Positions 7,191 to 16,572 of a DNA stretch of 64,000 bases are shown one piece after another; position 1 is the first letter of the stretch, and the number at the start of each line of letters is the position of its first letter. The stretch covers positions 248,001 through 312,000 of the forward strand of contig NZ_JAEQNE010000004.1 of the NCBI RefSeq assembly GCF_016722785.1. The letters run 5' to 3'. Source of the stretch: Ramlibacter monticola. GTDB taxonomy: Bacteria; Pseudomonadota; Gammaproteobacteria; Burkholderiales; Burkholderiaceae_C. Under the pieces are notes generated by a model. It worked only from the letters and a program-made list of their open reading frames with translations, did not search any database and had not been told where the DNA came from. Both the position numbers and the translations under genes were made by a program.

Positions 7191-10100
7191 CTACTTCACG
7201 CGCATGATTCCCCACACGCCGCTGGCATTGCCGAACGCCGCCTGGTCACGCATCAGGTAGTCGCCGATCACGCCGTTGCCACCGCCTGCGCTGGGCAGGA
7301 AGACATCGAAGTGGCTCGACGGGGTCCAGCTTTCCTGGCCGCCGGTCGCGAAGCCTTGCGGATTCACGCCGAGTGCGCGGGAGCCGACCGACGTCATCAG
7401 GCAGGAACCTGTCAGCGTATTGCGCGCTTCGCCCGGGCAGATGTAGGGATCACGCTGCCACACGTGCCCGTGCAGGGCCAGGGTGGAGCCCCGCGTCGTG
7501 CCGTGCGGGTTGGTGATGTGCACCCGCGTCTGCTGGTTGCGGTTGGCCTGGAACACCGGCGTCACCGGATCGCCACCGACACCCGCCAGCGCATTGCTGT
7601 AGGCCAGTTCGGGATTGGCGATGTCGCCGTAGCACCCGGTCTGTCCCACCGCGCAGTGGCCGAACGGCGCCTGCGGCAGGATGCCGAAGCGGAACCACAG
7701 GGGTTCGGTGCCGTAGTTCAGCAGCATGCCGCTGGCCTCCTGGCTGTCTTCGGGGATGCCCACGCCTTCACCGTTCATGTGCTCGACGGGCGAGCCATCG
7801 CGGTAGTAGTGCGTGTTGCCCTTGGTCAGCACCAAGGAGAAGTCGCGGAAGGTGTTGGCACCGGCCGTGACGGTCGCCTGGCCGCGGGTTGCCCGCGTTC
7901 CGACTCCGTTCTGGTGGTTGAACACCAGCGTGTCTTCCACCCAGGTGGAGCCCGTCGGGTGGACCACCATGGTGCCGACCAGCGACTTGGCGCCTTGCTT
8001 GATGACATCCGCAGGCTGCAGGTTGAAGCCGCCGAACTCGATCGGCGTCGCCGTCACGGTCACCTGTCCGTTCAGGGGCGTGCCATTGAGGTCACCCACG
8101 TACCAGCGGTAGAACGTGCCGCCACCGGGGACCGCCAGCTGACGGCGTTCCGGGTTGGCACCTACCAGGCGGCCGTCGTCCTGCGTGACGTCGATGGCCA
8201 CCAGTTGCGGGTGGATACCGACAAAACTCGACGGACGGATCAGGTTCTGGTCGAACCTCGTCGAACCCTCGGCACCGAGGCGGTTGCGCTTGGCAACGCC
8301 CTGCAGCGTGCTGTAGGTGGCCAGGTCGGGCACCAGCGCGGGCAGGTTGTTGTTCAGCTGGACCTGCAAGCAGTCGCCTGCCGCGGCACGGATCACCACC
8401 GGTTCGAGCGGCACGCCCGGCTTGAGCTTGCCTGCGACGAGATCGGCAGTGCGCACGTACACGATCGCGGTCGGATCATGCAGCGGGCCCTGGTGCGTCA
8501 GGTTGACCACCACGCCGTTGTCGGTGACGAAGTTGCCTGCCACCGTGGTGTTGCGATGGTTGTAAACCAGCGTGCCGCCGGCCGGATTCAGGGGTGCGCC
8601 GACATGCATGGTGCCGACCGGGCCCGCGGGGGCCACGGTGACGCCGAGCGTGTTGTCCAGGGCCACATTGGCCAGCACCGCCGTGATGTCATACGCGCGT
8701 ACCGGCGCCGACTTCGGGCAGACCCCGTTGAAGTTCTGCTGGTTGCCGAAGGCCACCGGTCCGGTGTTGGGGCCGGGCAGCTTGAACAGGTCCGCGCGCA
8801 GCTGCTCGTAGGAGCGCATCACGCCCCACATGCCGCTCCACCAGCCGTCGTTGCCCGAGTCCATCGAGTAGGCGTAGTCCGCCAGCGGGCCGCGCGCGGC
8901 GTCCACCGGCAGGATCGGGCTGCGCAGCGTGAACTGCTCGGAGATGCCCGCCGCCTGCGCATTGCGCCAGCCGGAGTTCGGCGACGTGCCGTGGCCCGAG
9001 CCACTCTGCAGCCACTTGACGCCGTGGATGGTCGCGTTGTGCTCCTCCTCGTGGCCGCCGGCCTGGATCTTCACCCGCACGACGTCACCCTGATAGGTGC
9101 GCATCATGGGCGTGAAGGGGTCGCCGCCGGTGAAGCCGGCCGCGTTGATGTGCGGCGGGAACTTCGTGCCGTTGATCACGGTGCTGCCGTTCGGCATGAC
9201 GTTCAGTTGCGGAATCACGCGGTCGGTGCGCGACTGCAGCGCGAAGGCGAGGTCGCCCGGCTTTCCGGCGGCCTGCATGCCCGGCTTGCCGTCCGGCCCG
9301 ATCTTGTTCGGATCGAACACGCGCAGCGCGACCGGCTCCATGCGGTAGTTCACCACCAGCACGCCCGGGTCCTGCACGTCGATCGCCTGCGGGCAGGGTC
9401 GCGACGGACAGAAGTTGTTGAGCGCGTTGTTGGCCGTGTTCTGCACTTCGAGCACGAGGTCCGGGAATACCGGGGTGATCTGCTGGCGTGCCGGCGGGTT
9501 GATGGCGAACCGGAATGCATTCGCCGTGTTGCCGTCGAACTGCGCGTTGCCCGCGTTCAGGACCACCGGCGGCAGGCCCGCTCCGGTGCCCACGAGCGGC
9601 AGGCCGTCCTGCCCCGCGCCCATGTACACGCCGGCCTCATAGGCGTGCTGGAAGTCGCTGAACTCGAAGTAGAACTCGCGGTAGGGCGTGAGCGCTTCGC
9701 TCTTGACGGTGCTGCCGCCGGTGGCGGTGGCGGGCGTCAGGATCGCCGCCTGCCAACTCGTCGGGCCGCCGTCGCTGAACTGCGAGCCGTCCGTGTTGGT
9801 GTCGGTGCGCGCCGGGGCGCCGCTGACGGGGTCGTACCCCAGTTGCTGGCCGGTTTCGTTCATCACCCAGCGCGAGCCGGCGGGCTCGGCGAGCAGCGTC
9901 GAATACAGGCCGATCTGCTGGTGCGTCGAGGGACCGTAGTGGTCGTGCGTGAACACGATGCCCAGGCCGCGGTCCACGCCCTCGGTGTTGACCACCGGGT
10001 CGGTGAACCAGCGTTCCATCGTCGTGCGCGCGCCCCTCCATTCCTCGGGGAAGCGGCCGCCGAGTTGCGCGGCAACCTTGCCCCAGTACGGGTGGTCCTT

Positions 10101-13100
10101 CGCCACCGGGCAGGCGCCGGTGCCGTCACGCGGGTCGCCGGACTCGACGCCGGTACAGGCGTTGAACCTGCGGATCGCAAGGATGCGCTCGCGGATCACG
10201 CTGGCGGCCATCGTGCCATCCTCGAAGTTCCAGCCGTTGGCCGCGCCGTCGGTGGTGGTCAGGTCCCACTTGGGCAGGTGGATGTGCTGGCCGATGATGT
10301 CGGTCGGCGTGCGCACCTGGTAGTCGTCGATCTCGTACACGCCGGGCACCAGGTTGCTGTGGTGGTAGACCGTGCAATCGAACGTGTTGGCGCGGAAGAC
10401 GAGCGGCTCGGGCGGCTTCGTCTTGGTGATGATCGGAGCCACGTCCTGCCACAGCGCGACGATGCGCTGCTGCGGGAAGTGGTAGCCGGTCTTGTTCAGC
10501 ACCGCGTCGAACTGCATGTTGGTGCCCTTGTAGATCCGCGGCGAGTCCGAGTTGAAGATGCTCGACCCGTGCGTGTTCATCCCGGTGAGGCTGTCACCGG
10601 AGAAGAACGAGCCGACCACGCCGGGCTTCAGCACGACACCCGTGTCGTCGATGCAGGGGTTGTGGAAGGGCGCGCCCACCACCGGACCACCGCTGCCGTT
10701 GGTCACGAACGTCGCCTGCGTGGCAACGCCGTTCATGTCCAGCTTGTAGGTGGCATGTTCACGCACGGCGTGGAACGCCATCGCGACCTGCTCGAGGTCG
10801 GTGCCTTCCTCGGGGAAGTACACCGGCACGGCCTTCACGAATTCCTTCGAGAAGTCGAGCCGCGCGGTCACGGTGTTGGTGGCGGCGCCGGCGGCGTACC
10901 CCTTCATCGCATGGCGCGGCAGGCCACCGTCGAATCCGTCGGCCTGGGCCGGCTGCAGTTGCGACCAGAGCGCCTTGCCCGAAGCCTTGAGCTCCTGCGC
11001 CTTGGCCTTGGTGAGCATGTCCAGCGGCGGAGTGGGCGGCCGGTGGCCGATCGTGTCCTCCATGCCGGCAACCCAGAACGGGTACCCCGGGTTCTTGCTG
11101 CGGTCGACCACCTTGGCCAGCGAGCCCAGCGGCTTGCCGTTGAAGGTGGAAGCCAGCGGATTGGTCACCACCGTGACCTGCGCCGGCATGGGCGCGAGTC
11201 CCTTGCCTGGCAGCGGCACGAGGGCCGGGATCGGCGTGCCGGCGACGATCTCGCCATCGGGATAGGCGCGCGCGCCGGCGGCCGGCGTCGTGTTGCCCAG
11301 TGCCCAGACCGTCGTGTGGTAGCCCGTCCCCGACGCGGCCAGCCTGGTGCCGGTGCTGAACGTGTCGTTGTTGCGCCAGTGGTACCACATGCCCTGCGCG
11401 AAGTGAGGGTAGAAGTGGCAGTGGAAGATCGCGTCACCGGCGGACTTGTTGCGGTTGCCCGAGCCGCCGAAGTTGATCTCGTACGTGTAGCCGGCCCCCG
11501 GGCCGATGCCTTGCGCATCGAGGTAGTTCGCGTTGTCGTCGTTCGGGTTGAACAGCCACTGGTGGTTGTGCAGGTGGAAGACGTGCTGTTCCTTCCCGAT
11601 GTGGGTATTGCGGAACTTCACGAAGTCGTTGATGTAGCTGTGATGCACGTTGGCCGCGTCTTCCGCGCCGATCACGTAGTTCGCCTTGGGCCCCTGGGTG
11701 CCGGGTGGCGGAACCTGGCCGGGCAGCAGGCTTTCGAGGCCGACGTTGGCGGGAATGTCGACGGTCAGCGCCGGGTCGTTCAGCGCGTGCGAGGTCAGGA
11801 AGAACTCCTCGTACGCACAGTCCGCGCAGTCGCTGGTGGGGCCGACCCCCAGGCGGTTGGCGATGATCTCGGAGCCGATGCCGCCCGATCCGTAGTTGAT
11901 CATGAAGGCGTCCTTGACGCCCTCGAGCACGTAGCGGAACACCGGGTCGTTCTTGTAGAACCCGGGGAACGCCTGGCCGTTGGCGGTCTCGTCATGGAAC
12001 ACCGAGGCGAAGTCGCGGAACGGCTCCAGCCGGTTCGGCACCGTGGGATTGCGCTTGCCGACCGACTCCAGCGGGTAGGTGCTGGGCGGGAAGGCGCCGC
12101 CATTGGGGCCGGCGATCACCGCGTTGATTTCCGAATGCACGATCTCGCACGCCGTGGCGGTGGCGCACTTCATCATGTTCAGGATCGGCAGGCCGGCCTT
12201 GCCTTCCGCCGTCCACGGGTTGCCTGCAGGGTAGGTCGCTTCGTAGCGGATGCGGGGCTGCCCGTCGGGCGTCAGTTCGGCGGCGCTCAGGATGCCGTCG
12301 CCGTTGACGTCCGCCGACAGGCGCATTTCTTCCTCGAACACCTGGCCGCGGTAGATCTTCGCGTCGGTGGGCTCGACGATCAGCTGGCCGAACAAGCCAT
12401 TGGAGGAATTGCCCTGGTTGCCGTCGGAGCCGACCACTGCGCCGCCGCTGGTGACGTTGAAGACGCCTTCCTTGCTGGCATACAAGCGGTAGCTCTTGCT
12501 TGCACCGGGCGCGACAAGACTGCTTACGTTGGCGCCGGTGTTGCTTCCGTCGTCAGCGATGCTGTCGACGAGCTCCATGCCCGATGCATGGAAGCCGACG
12601 AAACGGCCCCTGACCTGCTCGTCGAGGAACACCGTGTGCTTCTGTCCCGAAGGTTCGGTCAGCGGCACGTTGAGCGGGTTCGCCGCGGCAGTCAGCAGGT
12701 TCTGCAGGTTCACCGTGAGGCAATCGCCCACGCGCACGCGCAGCACCAGCGGCCGGTGCCGCTTGTCTGGACGCAGGTCCAGCTTGCCCGGGGTTGCGGC
12801 GCCCGTCACCGTCAGCGGCGACTGGGTGCTGGTGTTGATGACGTCGCGCTTGAGCGCGAACATCATGCCGTTGACGTTGCCGGCGCCGAGCCGGTTGTAC
12901 ATCAAGGGCTTGTCGAATGCGACGACGTTCGCGGTCACCTGCCGCTGGCAGGTGATGGCCGCCTGCGCATCGGGCGCCATCGCCGCTGCCAGCGCCGCCA
13001 GGCCGGTCAGTGCGAACGCATGCGCAGTGCGTTTCCAGCGTCGCAACTTAGGCGGACTGACCGTGGTTGAAAGACGCCAGATTCCCTCATGCCGTTCACA

Positions 13101-13103
13101 CAT
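7191..13103 (-). CDS. mofA: giant secreted multicopper oxidase, MofA-like putative Mn(II) oxidase
   Basis: 1970 residues from the ATG at 13103, chosen because GGAGGTGATC directly precedes it; a longer in-frame ORF has no such site. An N-terminal signal sequence ends near 'PDAQAAI'. Copper-site motifs are spread over the chain: 'QHVFHLHNHQWL' near residue 504, canonical 'HCHFYPHFAQGMW' (HCHxxxHxxxGM type 1 site) near 556, 'HDHYGPSTHQQ' near 1053, 'EEHNATIHGVKW' near 1352 and 'LHGHVWQRDPY' near 1873. Multiple cupredoxin domains and great length match MofA of Leptothrix and, more distantly, MnxG of Bacillus, both linked to Mn(II) oxidation; ordinary laccases are 450-600 residues. It heads an operon with a propeller, Sco chaperones, a cytochrome fusion and a prolyl isomerase. 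Substrate remains inferred; Fe(II) or other metal oxidation is possible. Confidence 0.85.
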   Translation of the reverse strand: MCERHEGIWRLSTTVSPPKLRRWKRTAHAFALTGLAALAAAMAPDAQAAITCQRQVTANVVAFDKPLMYNRLGAGNVNGMMFALKRDVINTSTQSPLTVTGAATPGKLDLRPDKRHRPLVLRVRVGDCLTVNLQNLLTAAANPLNVPLTEPSGQKHTVFLDEQVRGRFVGFHASGMELVDSIADDGSNTGANVSSLVAPGASKSYRLYASKEGVFNVTSGGAVVGSDGNQGNSSNGLFGQLIVEPTDAKIYRGQVFEEEMRLSADVNGDGILSAAELTPDGQPRIRYEATYPAGNPWTAEGKAGLPILNMMKCATATACEIVHSEINAVIAGPNGGAFPPSTYPLESVGKRNPTVPNRLEPFRDFASVFHDETANGQAFPGFYKNDPVFRYVLEGVKDAFMINYGSGGIGSEIIANRLGVGPTSDCADCAYEEFFLTSHALNDPALTVDIPANVGLESLLPGQVPPPGTQGPKANYVIGAEDAANVHHSYINDFVKFRNTHIGKEQHVFHLHNHQWLFNPNDDNANYLDAQGIGPGAGYTYEINFGGSGNRNKSAGDAIFHCHFYPHFAQGMWYHWRNNDTFSTGTRLAASGTGYHTTVWALGNTTPAAGARAYPDGEIVAGTPIPALVPLPGKGLAPMPAQVTVVTNPLASTFNGKPLGSLAKVVDRSKNPGYPFWVAGMEDTIGHRPPTPPLDMLTKAKAQELKASGKALWSQLQPAQADGFDGGLPRHAMKGYAAGAATNTVTARLDFSKEFVKAVPVYFPEEGTDLEQVAMAFHAVREHATYKLDMNGVATQATFVTNGSGGPVVGAPFHNPCIDDTGVVLKPGVVGSFFSGDSLTGMNTHGSSIFNSDSPRIYKGTNMQFDAVLNKTGYHFPQQRIVALWQDVAPIITKTKPPEPLVFRANTFDCTVYHHSNLVPGVYEIDDYQVRTPTDIIGQHIHLPKWDLTTTDGAANGWNFEDGTMAASVIRERILAIRRFNACTGVESGDPRDGTGACPVAKDHPYWGKVAAQLGGRFPEEWRGARTTMERWFTDPVVNTEGVDRGLGIVFTHDHYGPSTHQQIGLYSTLLAEPAGSRWVMNETGQQLGYDPVSGAPARTDTNTDGSQFSDGGPTSWQAAILTPATATGGSTVKSEALTPYREFYFEFSDFQHAYEAGVYMGAGQDGLPLVGTGAGLPPVVLNAGNAQFDGNTANAFRFAINPPARQQITPVFPDLVLEVQNTANNALNNFCPSRPCPQAIDVQDPGVLVVNYRMEPVALRVFDPNKIGPDGKPGMQAAGKPGDLAFALQSRTDRVIPQLNVMPNGSTVINGTKFPPHINAAGFTGGDPFTPMMRTYQGDVVRVKIQAGGHEEEHNATIHGVKWLQSGSGHGTSPNSGWRNAQAAGISEQFTLRSPILPVDAARGPLADYAYSMDSGNDGWWSGMWGVMRSYEQLRADLFKLPGPNTGPVAFGNQQNFNGVCPKSAPVRAYDITAVLANVALDNTLGVTVAPAGPVGTMHVGAPLNPAGGTLVYNHRNTTVAGNFVTDNGVVVNLTHQGPLHDPTAIVYVRTADLVAGKLKPGVPLEPVVIRAAAGDCLQVQLNNNLPALVPDLATYSTLQGVAKRNRLGAEGSTRFDQNLIRPSSFVGIHPQLVAIDVTQDDGRLVGANPERRQLAVPGGGTFYRWYVGDLNGTPLNGQVTVTATPIEFGGFNLQPADVIKQGAKSLVGTMVVHPTGSTWVEDTLVFNHQNGVGTRATRGQATVTAGANTFRDFSLVLTKGNTHYYRDGSPVEHMNGEGVGIPEDSQEASGMLLNYGTEPLWFRFGILPQAPFGHCAVGQTGCYGDIANPELAYSNALAGVGGDPVTPVFQANRNQQTRVHITNPHGTTRGSTLALHGHVWQRDPYICPGEARNTLTGSCLMTSVGSRALGVNPQGFATGGQESWTPSSHFDVFLPSAGGGNGVIGDYLMRDQAAFGNASGVWGIMRVK

Positions 13104-13231
13104 GATCACCTCCTCGAAGTGGGGTAACTGCCTGGGGTAAGCCCTGCGAACCATCGACCGCCCTCGCGCCGGCCGAGAAGAAAACTCGTAAACAGGGGTG
13201 TGTAAAGTAGTAGGGGGTGCTGGGCTTTTCC

Positions 13232-13245
13232 TTGACGCAAGTCAC
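13232..13245. promoter_or_regulatory. CRP/FNR-type dyad TTGAC-N4-GTCAC
   Basis: TTGACGCAAGTCAC matches the TTGAC-N4-GTCAA pattern with one mismatch in the last base. It is 129 bp upstream of the oxidase start codon and may control that operon; the distance to acoX (230 bp) makes a role there less likely. Pattern evidence only. Confidence 0.35.
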
Positions 13246-13376
13246 GGTAAAGGAGGTCCCAAAACGTACCAGCTCGGCAGTTCGCGCGCGGGTGCAAGAG
13301 CCCGGAGTCGATCCGTCCGCGACGACTGCCAGTCACATCCCCCGTGACAGCCGCGTCTCAGCGTGACGCCGTGGGA

Positions 13377-13402
13377 TGCGGGACCGTTCGTCGACTCCCG
13401 CA
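13377..13402 (+). promoter_or_regulatory. candidate AcoR upstream activating sequence (inverted repeat)
   Basis: TGCGGGA (13377-13383) and TCCCGCA (13396-13402) form a perfect 7-bp inverted repeat with a 12-nt spacer. Its centre lies about 84 bp upstream of the start site predicted from the -24/-12 promoter, the usual place for enhancer sites of sigma-54 activators. AcoR, encoded downstream at 18457, is the obvious candidate ligand. Binding is inference. Confidence 0.45.
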
Positions 13403-13446
13403 CGTACTACGAATGATTTCGGCGCCGTGCCCGCAGGGGTCCCGTT

Positions 13447-13461
13447 TGGCATGGCTCTTGC
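13447..13461 (+). promoter_or_regulatory. sigma-54 (-24/-12) promoter of the acoXABC operon
   Basis: TGGCATGGCTCTTGC matches the RpoN consensus TGGCACG-N4-TTGC at all but one position with exact spacing (GG at -24, GC at -12). The predicted start is near 13473, only 3 nt before the acoX ATG. The operon encodes its own sigma-54 activator AcoR, which supports the call. Confidence 0.8.
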
Positions 13462-13475
13462 GCCGATGCGACCCC

Positions 13476-14537
13476 ATGTCAACGCCCACGCTCGGCATCA
13501 TCGCGAACCCCGTTTCCGCGCGCGACATCCGCCGCGTCGTCGCGCATGCCGGCAACCTGCAGATCAGCGAGCGGGTGAACATCGTCATCCGCGTGCTGCA
13601 GGCCGCGCGCGCTGCCGGAGTTCAACGCGTGCTGCTGATGCCCGATCGCTCCGGCATCCGGGCCTTGCTCGATCGCCACCTGAAGCGCGGCGACACGGAG
13701 TTGCCGGAGCTCGAGCTGCTCGACATGGAGCCGACTTCGACGGTGGAAGACACCTTCGCGGCGACGCGCCTGCTGCAGCGCGCCGGCGTGGCGGCCATCA
13801 TCGTGCTGGGCGGCGACGGCACGCATCGGGCCGTGGTGCGCGAGCTGGTTGCCGGAGCCGATGCCACCCTTTCCGCGCTGCCGATCGCCGGCTTGTCGAC
13901 CGGCACCAACAACGCCTTTCCCGAAATGCGCGAGCCCACGATCACGGGCCTGGCGGCCGGCCTCTACGCGATGGGCCGGCTCGACGCCGGCGAGGCGTTG
14001 CTGCCGAACAAGCTCATCGAGGTGAGCATCCTGAATGGCGCGGGGGCGCCGCGGCGGGACATCGCCATCGTCGATGCGGTGGTCACGCAGGACAGGACGG
14101 TCGGCGCCCGCGCGCTGTGGAAGCCGCAATCGCTGGCGGCCGCCTACTTCGCATTCGCCGAGCCCGAGGCGATCGGGCTGTCGTCCATCGGCGGGCTGCT
14201 GCAGCCGGTGGGTCGCCGCGACCCGGGGGGGCTCTCCGTGCAACTGGCAACCGACGCGCGCCATGCGCTGCTGCACCTGAACGCGCCGATCGCGCCGGGT
14301 CTCGTGCGCCCCGTGGCCGTGGCGAGCTGGCAGCGCATGGTGGCCGATGAGCCGCAGGCCGTGAGCGCCGAGGCCGGCAGCGTCGCGCTCGACGGCGAAC
14401 GCGAACTCACCTTCGATCCCGGCGAACGCGTGACGATGACGTTGCGCGAAGACGCCTTCCACACGCTCGACGTGAAGCGCTGCATGGCTGCAGCCGCGCG
14501 CGACGGGCTGCTGACGACCCGCATTCCCAACCCCTGA
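13476..14537 (+). CDS. acoX: AcoX, NAD-kinase-like protein of the acetoin operon
   Basis: 353 residues from the ATG at 13476; the conserved AcoX opening 'LGIIANPVSARDIRR' begins five residues in, so longer upstream frames are rejected. The 'LGGDGTHR' motif (about residue 114) is the GGDGT signature of the ATP-NAD kinase/diacylglycerol kinase superfamily, and 'LSTGTNNAFP' follows. AcoX is known as the first gene of acoXABC in Cupriavidus-type bacteria; its exact reaction is undetermined. The predicted transcript leader is only about 3 nt, and no Shine-Dalgarno sequence precedes the start. AcoA follows after 17 bp. Confidence 0.9.
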   Translation: MSTPTLGIIANPVSARDIRRVVAHAGNLQISERVNIVIRVLQAARAAGVQRVLLMPDRSGIRALLDRHLKRGDTELPELELLDMEPTSTVEDTFAATRLLQRAGVAAIIVLGGDGTHRAVVRELVAGADATLSALPIAGLSTGTNNAFPEMREPTITGLAAGLYAMGRLDAGEALLPNKLIEVSILNGAGAPRRDIAIVDAVVTQDRTVGARALWKPQSLAAAYFAFAEPEAIGLSSIGGLLQPVGRRDPGGLSVQLATDARHALLHLNAPIAPGLVRPVAVASWQRMVADEPQAVSAEAGSVALDGERELTFDPGERVTMTLREDAFHTLDVKRCMAAAARDGLLTTRIPNP

Positions 14538-14554
14538 CGACGAGGAGACACGCC

Positions 14555-15538
14555 ATGGCAGTCCATCCGTTACCGCTCCCGAAGGAGCAACTCCTGCAGG
14601 CCTATCGGACCATGCGCACGATCCGGGAATTCGAGGAGCGGCTGCACGTGGACTTCGGCCGCGGCGACATCCCGGGCTTCGTGCACCTGTATGCCGGCGA
14701 GGAGGCGGCAGGCACGGGGATCATGATGCACCTGGGGGACGGCGACCGTATCGCGAGCACCCACCGCGGCCACGGCCACTGCATCGCCAAGGGCGTGGAC
14801 GTGCGCTCGATGATGAAGGAGATCTACGGCCGCAAGGGCGGCGCCTGCGAAGGCAAGGGCGGCTCGATGCACATCGCCGATCTCGACAAGGGCATGATGG
14901 GCGCCAACGGCATCCTCGGTGCCGGCGCGCCCCTCGTATGCGGCGCCGCGCTCGCCGCGAAGTACCGCGGCAAGGGCGAAGTGGCGGTCAGCTTCGTGGG
15001 CGACGGCGCCAGCAACCAGGGGACCTTCCTCGAAAGCCTGAACCTGGCGGCGGTGTGGAACCTGCCGGCCCTCTTCGTCGTCGAGAACAACGGCTATGCC
15101 GAGAGCACCTCGCGCGATTACGGCGTGGCGGTGGACAGCTACGTCGATCGCGCCGCGGGCTTCGGCTTGCCGGGCGTCACCGTGGACGGCACCGACTTCT
15201 TCGCGGTGCACGAGGCAGCCGGCGAGATCATCGCCCGCGCCCGCAAGGGCGGCGGCCCCGCGCTGCTGGAATGCAAGATGGTCCGCTTCTACGGCCACTT
15301 CGAGGGCGATGCGCAGACCTACCGCGGTGCAGGCGAAGTGGAGCAGATCCGCGCCGACCACGACTGCCTGAAGAAGTTCGCCGCGGCCGTCACGGCCTCC
15401 GGCGTCATCACGGGCGAGGAGCTGACGGCGATCGACCACGAGGTGCTGGGCCTCATCGAGAACGCCGTCGTGGAAGCCAAGGCCGCACCCTTGCCCACCG
15501 CGGCCGACCTCACCACCGACGTGTACGTCGCGTATTGA
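14555..15538 (+). CDS. acoA: acetoin dehydrogenase E1 component, alpha subunit (TPP-dependent)
   Basis: 327 residues with an in-frame ATG preceded by GAGGAGAC. The thiamine diphosphate motif starts with GDGASNQGTF near residue 151 and ends with ENNGYA about 28 residues later, as in E1-alpha subunits of 2-oxo acid and acetoin dehydrogenases. 'TIREFEERLHVDFGRGDIPG' and 'HRGHGHCIAKG' are family blocks. With AcoB it cleaves acetoin to acetaldehyde and an acetyl group passed to the lipoyl E2. It is followed after 17 bp by acoB in the same operon. Confidence 0.95.
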   Translation: MAVHPLPLPKEQLLQAYRTMRTIREFEERLHVDFGRGDIPGFVHLYAGEEAAGTGIMMHLGDGDRIASTHRGHGHCIAKGVDVRSMMKEIYGRKGGACEGKGGSMHIADLDKGMMGANGILGAGAPLVCGAALAAKYRGKGEVAVSFVGDGASNQGTFLESLNLAAVWNLPALFVVENNGYAESTSRDYGVAVDSYVDRAAGFGLPGVTVDGTDFFAVHEAAGEIIARARKGGGPALLECKMVRFYGHFEGDAQTYRGAGEVEQIRADHDCLKKFAAAVTASGVITGEELTAIDHEVLGLIENAVVEAKAAPLPTAADLTTDVYVAY

Positions 15539-15555
15539 GCTTCGAGGAGAACGAC

Positions 15556-16572
15556 ATGGCACGCAAGATCAGCATGAAGCAGGCGATCAACGAGGCGCTG
15601 GACCAGGAGATGACCCGCGACCCGACCGTCGTCCTGATGGGCGAGGACATCGTCGGCGGCGCCGGCGGCAACGGAGAGCGTGACGCCTGGGGCGGCGTGC
15701 TCGGCGTCACCAAGGGGCTCTACGCCAAGCATGGCGACCGGCTGCTCGACACGCCGTTGTCGGAATCGGCTTATGTGGGCGCGGCCATCGGCGCCGCCGC
15801 CTGCGGCATGCGCCCGGTCGCCGAGCTGATGTTCATCGACTTCATGGGCGTGTGCTTCGACCAGATCTACAACCAGGCCGCCAAGTTCAGGTACATGTTC
15901 GGCGGCAAGGCGCAGACGCCGGTGGTGATCCGCACGATGGTCGGCGCGGGCTTCCGCGCTGCCGCGCAGCACTCGCAGATGCTCACGCCGCTGTTCACCC
16001 ACATCCCCGGGCTGAAGGTGGTGTGCCCGAGCACTCCCTACGACACCAAGGGCCTGCTCATCCAGGCGATCCGCGACAACGACCCGGTGATCTTCTGCGA
16101 GCACAAGAATCTCTATGGCTTCGAAGGCGAAGTGCCGGAGGCCAGCTACACGATTCCGTTCGGCGAGGCCAACGTCGTGCGCGAAGGCAGGGACGTCACC
16201 ATCGTGACCTACGGCCTGATGGTGCACCGTGCGCTCGATGCCGCCGCCGCACTGGCCAAGGACCGCGTCGAGGCGGAGGTGATCGACCTGCGCACTCTGA
16301 GTCCGCTCGACATCGACACCGTGCTGGAGAGCGTCGAGGCGACCGGGCGCCTGGTGTGCGTCGACGAGGCCAACCCGCGCTGCAGCATCGCGGCGGACGT
16401 CTCGGCGCAGGTGGCGCAGCAGGCGTTCGCGGCGCTCAAGGGCCCGATCGAGATGGTGACGCCGCCGCATGCGCCGGTGCCGTTCTCGCCCGCGCTGGAA
16501 GACCTGTACCTGCCGGGCGCGGCGCAGATCGTGGCGGCGGTGCACCGCACGATGCAGGGGGGAAGGCACTGA
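15556..16572 (+). CDS. acoB: acetoin dehydrogenase E1 component, beta subunit
   Basis: 338 residues from an ATG preceded by GAGGAGAACG. The transketolase pyrimidine-binding domain ('VVLMGEDIVGGAGG', 'DTPLSESAYVGAAIGAAACG', 'MFIDFMGVCFDQI') is followed by the transketolase C-terminal domain ('VTIVTYGLMVHRALDAA', 'EVIDLRTLSPLDIDTV'). It pairs with AcoA to form the TPP-binding E1 heterotetramer. Its TGA overlaps the ATG of acoC, indicating translational coupling. Confidence 0.95.
   Translation: MARKISMKQAINEALDQEMTRDPTVVLMGEDIVGGAGGNGERDAWGGVLGVTKGLYAKHGDRLLDTPLSESAYVGAAIGAAACGMRPVAELMFIDFMGVCFDQIYNQAAKFRYMFGGKAQTPVVIRTMVGAGFRAAAQHSQMLTPLFTHIPGLKVVCPSTPYDTKGLLIQAIRDNDPVIFCEHKNLYGFEGEVPEASYTIPFGEANVVREGRDVTIVTYGLMVHRALDAAAALAKDRVEAEVIDLRTLSPLDIDTVLESVEATGRLVCVDEANPRCSIAADVSAQVAQQAFAALKGPIEMVTPPHAPVPFSPALEDLYLPGAAQIVAAVHRTMQGGRH

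Larger units (their letters stand above)
13104..13475. other. divergent intergenic region mofA / acoX
   Basis: 372 bp between the divergent oxidase and acoX operons. It contains a CRP/FNR-like dyad (13232-13245), an inverted repeat (13377-13402) and a -24/-12 promoter (13447-13461), described separately. An AT-richer patch around 13180-13215 probably belongs to the oxidase promoter, but no convincing -35/-10 pair could be fixed. No gene is visible. Confidence 0.7.

Noticed and set aside
5442..13070. A 2542-codon open frame on the plus strand opposite the oxidase operon
   Set aside because: Long antisense frames are normal in GC-rich DNA; it is Arg/His/Val-rich, has no domains, and spans three well-supported minus-strand genes.
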